Shown: piece after piece, positions 53,397 through 62,195 of the stretch | Layout: the number at the start of each line of letters is the position of its first letter | How positions within the stretch are numbered: position 1 is the stretch's first letter | Assembly (NCBI RefSeq): GCF_027594745.1 | Contig: NZ_CP110854.1 | Location: 4,047,501 to 4,111,500, forward strand | Direction: 5' to 3' | DNA: 64,000 bases | Origin: Saprospira grandis | Lineage (GTDB): Bacteria > Bacteroidota > Bacteroidia > Chitinophagales > Saprospiraceae | Notes under the pieces: model-generated | The model's database searches: none | Told to the model about the DNA's origin: nothing | Seen by the model: only the letters and a program-made list of their open reading frames with translations | Position numbers and translations under genes: made by a program

Positions 53397-54425
53397 ATGT
53401 CAGAAAAGATAAAATTTGCTGTGCTGGGCCTTGGTTTTGTGGGCAAACGGCATTTGGCCATGATTCGGCAGCAGAGGGAAGCAGAAGCGGTTGCGCTTTG
53501 CGATATTCGGCCAAAGTCAGCGCTCAATTTACCAGATTGGGCCGAAGAACTGCCCTTTTATAGTAGTTTATCGGAACTCCTAGAGCAAGAGAAATCGGTC
53601 CGGGTGCTTTGCATTTGTACGCCCAATGGCTGCCATGCCGAGCAGGGACTCTTGGGCCTAGAAGCAGGCAAAGAAGTGGTGATAGAAAAGCCCATGGCCC
53701 TTACTAAAGTGGATTGTGAGGCTCTTATTTATAAGTCCCTACAAATGTCTAAACAGATCTTTGTGGTGATGCAAAACCGCTATTCGCCCCCCGCAAAATG
53801 GCTCAAGCAACTGCTGTTGGAGCAGCGCCTGGGCGACATCCAATTGGTCCAAATCAACTGCTACTGGAACCGAGACGAGCGCTATTATCGCCCCGATGGG
53901 CAGCCGCACCCCTGGAAAGGCCAAGCCGCAGCCGATGGAGGCACTCTATTTACCCAGTTCTCTCATTTTGTCGATATGATGTACTGGCTTTTTGGAGACA
54001 TCAAGAATATCTCGGCCCGCTTTGCCGATTTTCAGCATCAGGAAATGACCGATTTTGAGGATTCGGGCTTGGTCCAATTTGATTTTGTCAATGGAGGTAT
54101 GGGCTGTATCAATTACTCCACCGCCGTCTATCAACAAAATATGGAAAGTAGTCTGACGGTGATCGGGGCCAAGGGCAGCCTGAAAATTGGCGGCCAATAC
54201 ATGAATGAGGTAGAATATTGCAAAATTGAAGATTATGAAATGCCCGAACTGCCCCCCGCTAATCCCCCAAATGATTATGGGCATTACAAAGGCTCTGCGG
54301 CCAATCATTCTTATGTGATAGAGAATGTGGTGGATGTGCTCAAGGGGCGAAAAAACATCAGCACCAACGCCTTAGAAGGACTTAAGGTGGTCGAGATTAT
54401 AGAAAAGATTTATGCCCTAAAATAA
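53397..54425 (+). CDS. Gfo/Idh/MocA-family sugar oxidoreductase
   Basis: NAD(P)-dependent dehydrogenase of 342 residues, probably acting on a nucleotide sugar. The Rossmann motif is GLGFVGKRHLAMI (~10-22), then CICTPNGCHAEQGLLGLEAG and the catalytic EKPMALT (Lys in ~95-101), NRYSPPAKWLKQLL and the C-terminal GGTLFTQFSHFVDMMYWLFG. This resembles WbpB/WlbA-type enzymes of acetamido-sugar acid synthesis. Start ATG 53397 follows AGAG; the frame opens at 53364 inside the previous gene. Last gene of the polysaccharide cluster. Confidence 0.87.
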   Translation: MSEKIKFAVLGLGFVGKRHLAMIRQQREAEAVALCDIRPKSALNLPDWAEELPFYSSLSELLEQEKSVRVLCICTPNGCHAEQGLLGLEAGKEVVIEKPMALTKVDCEALIYKSLQMSKQIFVVMQNRYSPPAKWLKQLLLEQRLGDIQLVQINCYWNRDERYYRPDGQPHPWKGQAAADGGTLFTQFSHFVDMMYWLFGDIKNISARFADFQHQEMTDFEDSGLVQFDFVNGGMGCINYSTAVYQQNMESSLTVIGAKGSLKIGGQYMNEVEYCKIEDYEMPELPPANPPNDYGHYKGSAANHSYVIENVVDVLKGRKNISTNALEGLKVVEIIEKIYALK

Positions 54426-54449
54426 AAAGAAACTTAATAATGAGGATTT

Positions 54450-54586
54450 GGGGCCCGCGGCCGCCTTGGCAAAGCCAAGGCGGCCGCCGCTATGCTGCGG
54501 GGCTCACAGAGCTGTTCGGCCCTGCAGGCAGGCGAAGCCTGCCTTTGGTCTGGCCCTATGGGCCACCCGCTCCGCAGCGCTGGGCC
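54450..54586 (+). repeat. GME-19, type A
   Basis: GGGGCCCGCGGCCGCCTTGGC-AAA-GCCAAGGCGGCC opening, core GCTATGCTGCGGGGCTCAC, variable hairpin CAGGCAGGC-GAA-GCCTGCC, GGCCC-TAT-GGGCCACCC, end GCGCTGGGCC. Starts 24 bp after the previous stop. Confidence 0.88.
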
Positions 54587-54839
54587 GCTCAGCTGTCTTT
54601 TTTTCTTTGGGCCATATTCTTCAGCGGCTGAAGAGGGCCTTTGGATAAGCTACTTCTCTGCGATAACAACTGAACAAGACCATGTATATCAACAGTTGAG
54701 GCCCTCGCAGGATTAGCTAGTTATGTTTTTTACTAAGCCAGTTAACTCCCAGACATAACTTTTAGCATTTTTGATTTTGTTACGTTTTTTAAGTTTTTAA
54801 CAAAACCCTAACAAATTAGCTCAAAATGGGCCAAAAAAA

Positions 54840-55013
54840 GGCCGTTTTAGGGCCGAAGCCGAGCCCCCAAGTCTGAAAAACCCAAGAAGAGCGGCTGAGC
54901 TGCCGAAGCAGGGCCGCCGAAGGCGGCAGACCAAAGCGCTGAAAGCGCTGCAGGGCCGAGCAGACCTGCGAGCTGCGCAGTGGAGCGACCCGACCAAAGG
55001 GCGGGGCAGCCCC
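54840..55013 (-). repeat. GME-20, type C (near-identical to GME-7)
   Basis: Minus-strand sequence matches GME-7 across the full ~175 bp, including the AGCGCT-TTC-AGCGCT hairpin, the CTGCTTCGGCAG hairpin and the GGGTTTTTCAGACTTGGG tail. Confidence 0.9.
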
Positions 55014-55023
55014 AAAACAAAAA

Positions 55024-55058
55024 AATAGCGAAACCAGTCCTTGACCAGCTTCGCTATT
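55024..55058 (-). terminator. Terminator of the sacsin-like gene
   Basis: AATAGCGAA/TTCGCTATT stem with further pairing in the loop (CCAGTCC and GACTGG), then a T-run on the minus strand. Confidence 0.75.
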
Positions 55059-55083
55059 GGGCAGTATAAAACGCCTCTTTTAT

Positions 55084-58000
55084 TTAATCCTCCTTCACTT
55101 TGAGTTGGCTATTTTGGGCCAAACTAAGCAATTGGCTGAGGAGCTCCTCGGGTAAATCTTGTAGGTTGAAGGACATAGACAATTGGGCCTCCTTCTCGCT
55201 GCTCTTGATCGCCTGCAATTGCTCCAATTTTGGAGACTGGATAGCGGCCTCTTCCAAAGCTTTGAGCTCTCGGACCGTTTGGCTGCGGACCGCCTGCACT
55301 TCTTCCTTTTTGTTCAATTCGTTTTTGTAGCGCAACAGCTGCAAAAGGGCCATTTCAGAAACGGTTTGGCGGCCAGCAATAGCAAAAAGCGCCTCTTCGA
55401 GGTTCTCCGCTTGGCTATTGAGGTAAATCTCCCCATCAATGAAAACGGCATCTCCTTGGCGGACAATCTTGACCATCTCCTCTTGAAAATAGACGGTATA
55501 AGGAATAGCGCCCTGCAATAAAAAGATACTTTGCTTAAACTCTTCCTTCCATTTTAGGTAGTGGGGGGCGGCCCATTCTTGGGCAGTTTCCTCCAGACTC
55601 TCTCGGTCCAGCTCCTCACGGCTATCGGCCTGAAAGAGCGGATAATACTTGAGGGTTTTATCGAATAGGCGTTTATTGGTTTGGGCCAAAAGGCCGAGTA
55701 GTTTAGCGACAGGCAGCTCGTATTTTTCTACAAACTCGCTGAGCTCGCTACTGGGTGTATAGCAATAGGTCCAATCCTCTGTTTGGCCCAAGGCATACTG
55801 CAAAATAAGTCCCTCTTCGCCCATTTCTGCAGATTGGATATAAGGGAGGGCCAAACCCTTCATCTGCGATTCAGACAAGCTATTATAGAGCTTGCGCAGC
55901 CAGAAAATGCGTTCGTCCTGAGAAGAAAAAAGCAGCTCTTTTTGGGCCAAGAAGCGGACCGTTTGGGGCAAGAGCGGAGCATGGCTATTTTGGACCTCAT
56001 TGATCTGTTTTTGAGAAGTCGTTTCACCCTGGCCTTCGGCCAAATAGCGGCGCAAATTCACCACTGCAGATTGTGGACCTTGTAGGCCAAGGGCCAGCAT
56101 AAAGCTCAGTCGATTGAGCGGTAAATCCGCATCGAGCTCGGCTTCATAGGGAATAGAGTCGGCATCCTCGCCCAAATACTCTTGTAAAAGCGGGGGCAAT
56201 TGTTCTTCTTGCAGGGCATATTCTGGACTAAAGAGATAGGCAGAGAGGTCCATTTTTTCGCCTAGCTGCTGCTTTTGGCCAAAATAAATCTCTATAGACT
56301 GCTTTGGATCTCCTTGCTCGGCCCAAAGTGGATAAACCGCCTCTAGCAAGCGGCGGAGCAAAGCGGCCTTGGGTTCGTTCTCTTGCAAAGCCCGTAGCGG
56401 GGCAGCAAAAAAGCGGTTGCGTTCCAAATAAGGCTGAAAAGCGATGTATTGGCCAGCGAACTCAAAAGCTTGGCGGCTGCTGCTCTCTGGATCCATCCGA
56501 AGGATTTCGGGCAAATCGGCATAGCGCTCTGGATGTAGGCAAGCTTGGGGGTGGATATAATCGGGGGCATTGAAATAGAAAGCTTCTAGACTCTCTAGGG
56601 GCAGCCATTCTTCATTGGCCAATTGGACCCAAAAATTGCGGGCCAAAATGGGGCGTTCCTTGCGTTTGACCTGCAAGAGCACCACGGCTAGCTGTTGGGC
56701 ATTTTGCAATTCCACTCTATCGCCTTTAAGCAAATCATAAAGCTGCTCTAAGCTCAGTTCCTCTAGTTCGAAGCAGCGGCGGCGCAGGCTATTGGGCGCT
56801 TCATAATCCACCAGCTGCTCCATCAACTTATTGGTCAGGGCCTGCCATTTTTTATGCTTAGGCGAAATAGCCGCTACATCCAATTGATATTTGCCATCCC
56901 GCTCGATGCTGACGGTAGTTTGCGGGGCAAAAGAGATGCTGCTCAGCTTCATCAAGCCGCCTTCAATGGCCTCTACAAAGACCTTAGAACGGATTTTGGC
57001 ATGTTCGGCATCTTTGTTTCTGAAAATCTGCAAAGCCTGATGCTCAAAACTATCCTTATCATAAATGCGATCTTCTTTGAGGACAATCCGTTCGATTTTA
57101 GAAAAGACCTGTTCTTGCAAAGCGGCATTGCCTGATTCTACAATCATGGCAGAAAGCAGCTCTGGACTTGCATTTTTATGGCGAGAGAGTTCCTTATATA
57201 ATTTTGGACCGAGCAAAAGGCCTTCATAATCTAGGCCTTCTTTATATAGGCTATAGGGAAATAGCTTATAGCTTTCGCCAAAATTCTCCTTAATGACAGC
57301 GGCCATTTTCTGGGCCGATTTATCGAGATAGTAGGGGGTGTTTTTAGCTCTACGGCCCAGCTCATAGAGGCGACCTTCTCCTGCGGTTACATACATAAAC
57401 TTAAAGAGGGGCGTTTTGGCCAAGCTCAAAAACTCTTGTAGGGCCAAAACGGCATCTTTGTCCAATTGCTGCGGCTCTAGATGCAGCAAACGGCCCAAAA
57501 CAGCATCTCGAGTTTTTAGGGCCCTTTGGTTGAGATAGGGCAAGACCAACTTATTGGGGCAGCGGTAAGGCGTTAAGGTTTCTAGGGCGCGGACCAAAGC
57601 AGGATAATCTTCTACCTGCTCCATGGCCTGATGATAGAAAATGCCTTCGCCAATAAAGCCCTCTTCTTTGGAGAGGAAGACATATTTTTCGCCAATCAGC
57701 GGCTTAACCGAATTGGCTAGTTCGCTATACTTACTAAGCATCTCATAGAAAGCCTCTGGGGCATCCAAAACGGCTTCTTGCTCAATAAGCTCGCTCCAGT
57801 TTCTATGAATAATCTTATTAAAGAGGTCCTTTTCGGCACAGAGGAGCAGAGCCAAATCCTCCATATATTCCTCTTCCTTAATTTGGTAGGGCAGCAAAAA
57901 GAGCTCAAACTGCTCTTCGCTGCTCAACAGCTCTTGCAAGGGTCGTTTTTGGCCCAATTGATTCTCAAACAAGCAAAGCTTTTTGAGCTCTAGGCTATGC

Positions 58001-60612
58001 AGGGCTGCATTGAGGATAGGATAAACGGCTTGCTTTTCCTTGGGGCTAAGGGGTTGGCTTTCGGCCTGCTCCAAAATGGCCCGAGAGGCTTGTCGCCAAT
58101 CTTTGTGGCTAGAGCTGGCCCGAATCTTAAAGGGCCCCTGATTGAGATAATCTAGAATAGCGGGATCGGGCAGTTCTAGGCCCATGAGTTTGCGCACCGC
58201 GGTGCGCAAGGCTGGATATTGCTTGGGGGCAACTTCTAAAAGACTGTTGTGATAAAAGACTTTTTCGGCGGGAAGGAAACCTTCTGTGGCAGAAACAAAA
58301 ACGAGCTTTTTCTCGGCCAAATCAGGCAGGGAGCTAGCTTGTTTGTATAGGGCAATACTTTGCTCATAAAGCGCCTGCACCTGATCGATCCCCATCAAGC
58401 TGGGGTGCTCCGTCAATTGCTCCCAATAGGCCCAAATGATATTTTGATAAAGCTCTGGCCCCTCTGCAGAACAATAATAATCGGCCAGCTGACTATTGTC
58501 TTCTAACTCCAAGACCTCGAAGCCCTCCAAATAGCTATTGGGCGCTTGGCCCAAAGGCAAAATAGCGGCTAAAGGCAATTGCTGTTGATAGTGGTTGGCA
58601 AAAAGGGGAATAGCCCGCAGATCTTCTGCGTTAATTTGGCCCAAACTACTCAAGAAAGCAAATAGGCGGTTTTTCTGTGCTGCCGAAAGCGTAGAGACTG
58701 CGGCCCGCTCGGCAATTTTCTGGAAAAGCGCCTTGGGCTGGCTGAGGTAATCCAATTCTTTTTGTAGCTGCTCCAAAATGGCCGCATAATCCTGAATATC
58801 AAAAGAGAGGACCGAGAAACCCAGCGCCTTGATTTCTTCCTTATAAGGCAGGGTTTGGGCATTCATCAAAAAGATTTGCTCTTCCTCCTTAAGGTCTAAG
58901 ATAGAGAGGTATTCCTCGCCACCGCCTTGTTGGCTAAAGCGAAAGCAGTTGATATATTGGAATTGGGCCAAAAAGTCTTCATCAAAATCAATTTGGCGCA
59001 ATTCGGCCACAAAGGCCGCATAATCCTCCTCATCTAGGCTTTCGATCCAGCTATTGATGAGGGCTGGCGTACCTTGCAACAGCAATTCTTTGAGGCCCCA
59101 GCTTTTGAGGTCCAATTTGGCCGAGTTAGCGGCTTCTCTTTGCAAATGCTCATCTTCGGTCCAATAAAACCATTCTTTACCAATGCCCAATTGCATGGGA
59201 TCAATGGGAAGGGCCGTCTTTTTAATCACGACTAGGTCCTTGGGATAAAAGTTGCGCTTATTGGTGGGAATAGATTGCTGAATGTACTTGAGATTTGGGC
59301 GATACAAATGCTGATTGAGCAATTCCGCATCATATTCCTCAGAAGGATCAGAAAGGAGTAGCGATTTATAAATGCTCAAGAAGTGCTCAAAATCTTTATT
59401 TCTTTTGCTATTGAGGCTTTTTTGCAAGGCCTTAGCAATGTACTTAAAGGTCTCAATATTGGCCTCGCCTTGGTCATCTAGGCGGGTACGGTCGGTAATT
59501 TTGGCAAAAGAGCTAGCATGAATGAGATAGGCCAAATTATGCCGCTCATTGCGCATAGGAAAAAACTGATAGAGGGAGGGACTTTGCTTCATCCGCTTAG
59601 CCTCTAGGGTATCATCCGGAAAACCTAGGGCGATTTCAATGGGACAAAAGGCAAATTCGGGATCAATTCGCTCAAAATCGGCTGTTTTGGGCAAAACGGT
59701 AAATTGTTCAAAGCGCAGACTTTGACGCTCGATCACTTTGTCCTGCAAAACCACCTTATTTAGGGTTTTGAGGGTGTTCATGGCATAGCCAATGCCCGAT
59801 TGGATATTGAGCAAAGACTCTTTGAGCTTCTCATGCTTTTTGGGTCCAAACTTTAGGAAGAAGAGCGAGCCCTGAGAAAGGTCCAAAGCCGATAGTTGCT
59901 CCTGATTGCGCTGCAAAAAAGCCTGTAATTCTAGCAATTCCGCTTCCTTAAAGAGCGTTTGCGGCTGATAATTCAAATCTTTTACTTCTTCCTCTAGGCC
60001 AGTGGGAAAACAAGCCAGGATAATCTTGAGCAGCCAGGGCAAATCGGCTGCAGTTTCTGTGGTCCTTTGACAAGCTCCTTTTTGATAGGCCATTAGCTCC
60101 TCAAATTCGCTAGCATTTTGCCAACTAAAGAGGAGCGGTCCAGCCAAATCCTTTAACAATTCCTCTGCGCCATCAGATTTGCCCATTAGGCGGTAGGCCA
60201 ACTTAAAGCCAATGCCATAGCGGCCAATTTTGCCACAGTTTTCGGCCTTACTTTTATCGGCTTTGGTCCCTTGAAAAGAGTTGAGTAGGGCCTTGAGGTC
60301 CTTATCCGTAAACGCCCGTCCATTATTGAGCACCATAAAATACTGCTCATCATAAATGACGGCACAATCGCTCGCTTGGCTATCGGCTGCATTTTGCAAA
60401 AACTCATAAATGGCTTGTTCATCCTGTGCATTTTGGAGTTTGGGACTCAAATCGGCCTTAATATTATCCACAATTCCGTTGACCATTCGGTAAAAACCGA
60501 ATTGCTGGCCCTCATGGACACTACCGATAAAATTTTCATCCCAGGCTTGCATATCATAGCCTTCGGCTTTGCGCCAATCTGTGCGAAAGGCTTGGACGTT
60601 TTTTCTGCGCAT
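55084..60612 (-). CDS. Giant sacsin-like protein with N-terminal GHKL (Hsp90-type) ATPase domain
   Basis: 1842 residues, soluble. The N-terminus holds a GHKL ATP-binding fold: EFLQNAADSQAS (Glu70, Asn74; N-box), VLNNGRAFTDKDLKALLNS (~94-112) and CGKIGRYGIGFKLAYRL (~126-142). This is the pattern of sacsin-like ATPases, where E-x-x-x-N binds magnesium-ATP. The remaining ~1600 residues are helix-rich, with Gln/Leu/Glu-rich segments and no other recognised domain. A ~65-residue motif occurs at ~765-835 and again at ~972-1035 (FVSATEGF / FLSKEEGF, then FYH, YPALR, YLNQ..FK.R). The C-terminus (~1740-1842) is coiled-coil-like. Single gene with its own terminator. A chaperone-like or defence role is possible but not shown. 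Confidence 0.8.
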   Translation of the reverse strand: MRRKNVQAFRTDWRKAEGYDMQAWDENFIGSVHEGQQFGFYRMVNGIVDNIKADLSPKLQNAQDEQAIYEFLQNAADSQASDCAVIYDEQYFMVLNNGRAFTDKDLKALLNSFQGTKADKSKAENCGKIGRYGIGFKLAYRLMGKSDGAEELLKDLAGPLLFSWQNASEFEELMAYQKGACQRTTETAADLPWLLKIILACFPTGLEEEVKDLNYQPQTLFKEAELLELQAFLQRNQEQLSALDLSQGSLFFLKFGPKKHEKLKESLLNIQSGIGYAMNTLKTLNKVVLQDKVIERQSLRFEQFTVLPKTADFERIDPEFAFCPIEIALGFPDDTLEAKRMKQSPSLYQFFPMRNERHNLAYLIHASSFAKITDRTRLDDQGEANIETFKYIAKALQKSLNSKRNKDFEHFLSIYKSLLLSDPSEEYDAELLNQHLYRPNLKYIQQSIPTNKRNFYPKDLVVIKKTALPIDPMQLGIGKEWFYWTEDEHLQREAANSAKLDLKSWGLKELLLQGTPALINSWIESLDEEDYAAFVAELRQIDFDEDFLAQFQYINCFRFSQQGGGEEYLSILDLKEEEQIFLMNAQTLPYKEEIKALGFSVLSFDIQDYAAILEQLQKELDYLSQPKALFQKIAERAAVSTLSAAQKNRLFAFLSSLGQINAEDLRAIPLFANHYQQQLPLAAILPLGQAPNSYLEGFEVLELEDNSQLADYYCSAEGPELYQNIIWAYWEQLTEHPSLMGIDQVQALYEQSIALYKQASSLPDLAEKKLVFVSATEGFLPAEKVFYHNSLLEVAPKQYPALRTAVRKLMGLELPDPAILDYLNQGPFKIRASSSHKDWRQASRAILEQAESQPLSPKEKQAVYPILNAALHSLELKKLCLFENQLGQKRPLQELLSSEEQFELFLLPYQIKEEEYMEDLALLLCAEKDLFNKIIHRNWSELIEQEAVLDAPEAFYEMLSKYSELANSVKPLIGEKYVFLSKEEGFIGEGIFYHQAMEQVEDYPALVRALETLTPYRCPNKLVLPYLNQRALKTRDAVLGRLLHLEPQQLDKDAVLALQEFLSLAKTPLFKFMYVTAGEGRLYELGRRAKNTPYYLDKSAQKMAAVIKENFGESYKLFPYSLYKEGLDYEGLLLGPKLYKELSRHKNASPELLSAMIVESGNAALQEQVFSKIERIVLKEDRIYDKDSFEHQALQIFRNKDAEHAKIRSKVFVEAIEGGLMKLSSISFAPQTTVSIERDGKYQLDVAAISPKHKKWQALTNKLMEQLVDYEAPNSLRRRCFELEELSLEQLYDLLKGDRVELQNAQQLAVVLLQVKRKERPILARNFWVQLANEEWLPLESLEAFYFNAPDYIHPQACLHPERYADLPEILRMDPESSSRQAFEFAGQYIAFQPYLERNRFFAAPLRALQENEPKAALLRRLLEAVYPLWAEQGDPKQSIEIYFGQKQQLGEKMDLSAYLFSPEYALQEEQLPPLLQEYLGEDADSIPYEAELDADLPLNRLSFMLALGLQGPQSAVVNLRRYLAEGQGETTSQKQINEVQNSHAPLLPQTVRFLAQKELLFSSQDERIFWLRKLYNSLSESQMKGLALPYIQSAEMGEEGLILQYALGQTEDWTYCYTPSSELSEFVEKYELPVAKLLGLLAQTNKRLFDKTLKYYPLFQADSREELDRESLEETAQEWAAPHYLKWKEEFKQSIFLLQGAIPYTVYFQEEMVKIVRQGDAVFIDGEIYLNSQAENLEEALFAIAGRQTVSEMALLQLLRYKNELNKKEEVQAVRSQTVRELKALEEAAIQSPKLEQLQAIKSSEKEAQLSMSFNLQDLPEELLSQLLSLAQNSQLKVKED

Positions 60613-60765
60613 GCTTTGTTTTTTTGTGTGTTGGCAAGTTTAAGGTATTTTCTACTCTTCTTCAAGTGCTGCCCCCCTTGTTTTTTGACCATTTTATGAC
60701 CTTTTTGGCCCTAATTAGCCTCATTCTAAATATCTGTATCCTATAGGGAGCCCTAAAATTTGTTT

Positions 60766-60773
60766 TATCTTTG
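60766..60773 (+). promoter_or_regulatory. Candidate -7 box (TATCTTTG) upstream of GME-21
   Basis: Fits TAnnTTTG and lies 13 bp before GME-21a. If used, transcription would run through the GME pair into hemF. No -33 TTG seen. Confidence 0.35.
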
Positions 60774-60786
60774 AGGCATTGAATTT

Positions 60787-60902
60787 GGGGCCTCCTGCCT
60801 TCGGCAGGCGCTACGTTTCGGGGCTCGCAGGTCTGCTCGGCCCTGCGCGGGCTTTGCCCGCTGGGTCTGCGGCTTCGCCGCCCCCCTGCACATCGCTAGG
60901 CC
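60787..60902 (+). repeat. GME-21a, type B
   Basis: GGGGCCTCCTGCC-TTC-GGCAGGCGCTACG opening, CTCGCAGGTCTGCTCGGCCC, variable hairpin GCGGGC-TTT-GCCCGC, GGTCTGCGGC-TTC-GCCGC, CATCGCTAGGCC. Confidence 0.87.
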
Positions 60903-60950
60903 ATGAACGAGCGCAGCGAGCTGCGCCCAGCAGGCCGCAAAGCGGCCGCA

Positions 60951-61069
60951 GGCTTAGGGATGGAAAGCAGTGGCGCGAAGCGCCAGACCGAGCCGCTGAA
61001 AGCTGCGAAGGGCCGAGCGAACAGCGAGCTGCGACACAGCCCGACCTGAGCGCAGCGAAGGGAAGCCCC
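60951..61069 (-). repeat. GME-21b, type C-like, facing GME-21a
   Basis: Minus strand begins GGGGCTTCCCTTCGCTGCGC, core CTGTTCGCTCGGCCC, variable segment GCAGCTTTCAGCGGC, GGTCTGGCGC-TTC-GCGCCAC. The ~48 bp between 21a and 21b contains hairpins GAGCGCAGCGAGCTGCGC and GGCCGC-AAA-GCGGCC. Confidence 0.85.
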
Positions 61070-61115
61070 AAAAAAATAGAATTAAACTCGCCCTCGGGCA
61101 TAAAAATATAGTGAA

Positions 61116-62042
61116 ATGAAAAACGAGCAACAAAAGATTCAGACGGCTTTGCAAGATTTGCAGGACCATATTTGTGCGGGCCTAGAGGCCATGGATGGCA
61201 AAGGGAAATTTCAGGAAGATTTGTGGGAGCGGCCCGGTGGTGGCGGTGGCCGCACCCGCCTAATTGGCGATGGAAATGTATTGGTTAAGGGCGGCGTGAA
61301 TTTTTCTGCCGTAGAGGGCGAGGCGCCAGATGCTTTGCTCAAAACCTTGAAAATTGAGGCCAAAGGAGAGGAAAATTTGCGCTTTTTTGCCTCTGGAGTG
61401 TCTATTGTTTTGCATCCGGAGAGTCCTTATGTGCCCATTACGCATATGAACGTTCGTTATTTTGAATTGAGCGATGGAACTTGGTGGTTTGGCGGGGGAA
61501 TCGACTTGACGCCACATTATGTATTTCCAGAATTGGCCCAGCAATTTCACCAGCGGATGAAAGCCGTTTGCGATGAGTTTCACCCTAGCTTTTACGAGCG
61601 TTTCAAGCCTTGGTGCGATGATTATTTCTATTTGCCTCATCGTGGAGAAATGCGAGGCATTGGCGGCATTTTCTTCGATCGTTTAGGTCCAGAAGAAGAG
61701 CTGTCTAAGGAAGAATTATTGGACTTTATCATTGCGGTGGGTAAAGCTTTTGTGCCCGCTTATGCCGAGCAGGTGGCTGCCACCAAAGAGATGTCTTATG
61801 GTCAAAAAGAGCTGGATTGGCAGGCGCTTCGCCGTGGTCGTTATGTAGAATTTAATTTGGTATTGGACCGTGGCACTAAGTTCGGTTTGCAAACCAATGG
61901 CCGCACCGAATCGATCTTGATGAGTATGCCGCCCACTGCGGGTTGGGCCTATGATCATCAGCCAGAGGCCGGCAGCGCAGAAGCACAAACCTTGGGCTAT
62001 TTGGTCAAGGGAATTGATTGGCTCGCTCCTTTGGAGGTTTAG
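61116..62042 (+). CDS. hemF: Oxygen-dependent coproporphyrinogen III oxidase
   Basis: Oxidative decarboxylation of coproporphyrinogen III to protoporphyrinogen IX in haem synthesis, using O2. 308 residues, typical. WERPGGGGGRTRLIGDG (~38-54), GGVNFSAVEGEAPDAL, PITHMNVRYFEL, WWFGGGIDLTPHYVF (~126-140), FYLPHRGEMRGIGGIFFDR (~177-195), GRYVEFNLVLDRGTKFGLQT and RTESILMSMPP are conserved. Consistent with an aerobic organism. Strong terminator follows. Confidence 0.97.
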   Translation: MKNEQQKIQTALQDLQDHICAGLEAMDGKGKFQEDLWERPGGGGGRTRLIGDGNVLVKGGVNFSAVEGEAPDALLKTLKIEAKGEENLRFFASGVSIVLHPESPYVPITHMNVRYFELSDGTWWFGGGIDLTPHYVFPELAQQFHQRMKAVCDEFHPSFYERFKPWCDDYFYLPHRGEMRGIGGIFFDRLGPEEELSKEELLDFIIAVGKAFVPAYAEQVAATKEMSYGQKELDWQALRRGRYVEFNLVLDRGTKFGLQTNGRTESILMSMPPTAGWAYDHQPEAGSAEAQTLGYLVKGIDWLAPLEV

Positions 62043-62059
62043 TAGTTTGGAGAAGAGGA

Positions 62060-62089
62060 AACGCCCAGTTGAGTTGTCGGCTGGGCGTT
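62060..62089 (+). terminator. Terminator of hemF
   Basis: AACGCCCAG/CTGGGCGTT stem, 12-nt loop, eight T. Confidence 0.9.
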
Positions 62090-62195
62090 TTTTTTGTGCA
62101 AAAGTGAAAGTTTTTTGATTAAACTACCTTGTTTTGAAACTCATTCGATAACAAACCCGTATTAAGCTAATTATTTTATAACTAAAAAGTTTAAT

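Larger units (their letters stand above)
54426..55083. other. Gene-free region with GME-19, GME-20 and a terminator
   Basis: GME-19 (54450-54586) and GME-20 (54840-55013) lie in opposite orientations. The 250 bp between them is AT-rich with no feature recognised. A terminator at 55024-55058 follows the downstream minus-strand gene. Confidence 0.65.
60613..61115. other. Divergent gap between the sacsin-like gene and hemF, mostly GME-21
   Basis: Carries a -7 box (60766-60773) and the facing GME-21a/21b pair (60787-61069). Nothing else recognised in 60613-60765. Confidence 0.6.

Noticed and set aside
60779..61111. 110-codon plus-strand and 96-codon minus-strand frames over GME-21
   Set aside because: Overlapping frames on both strands of a palindromic repeat, no gene-like codon pattern.
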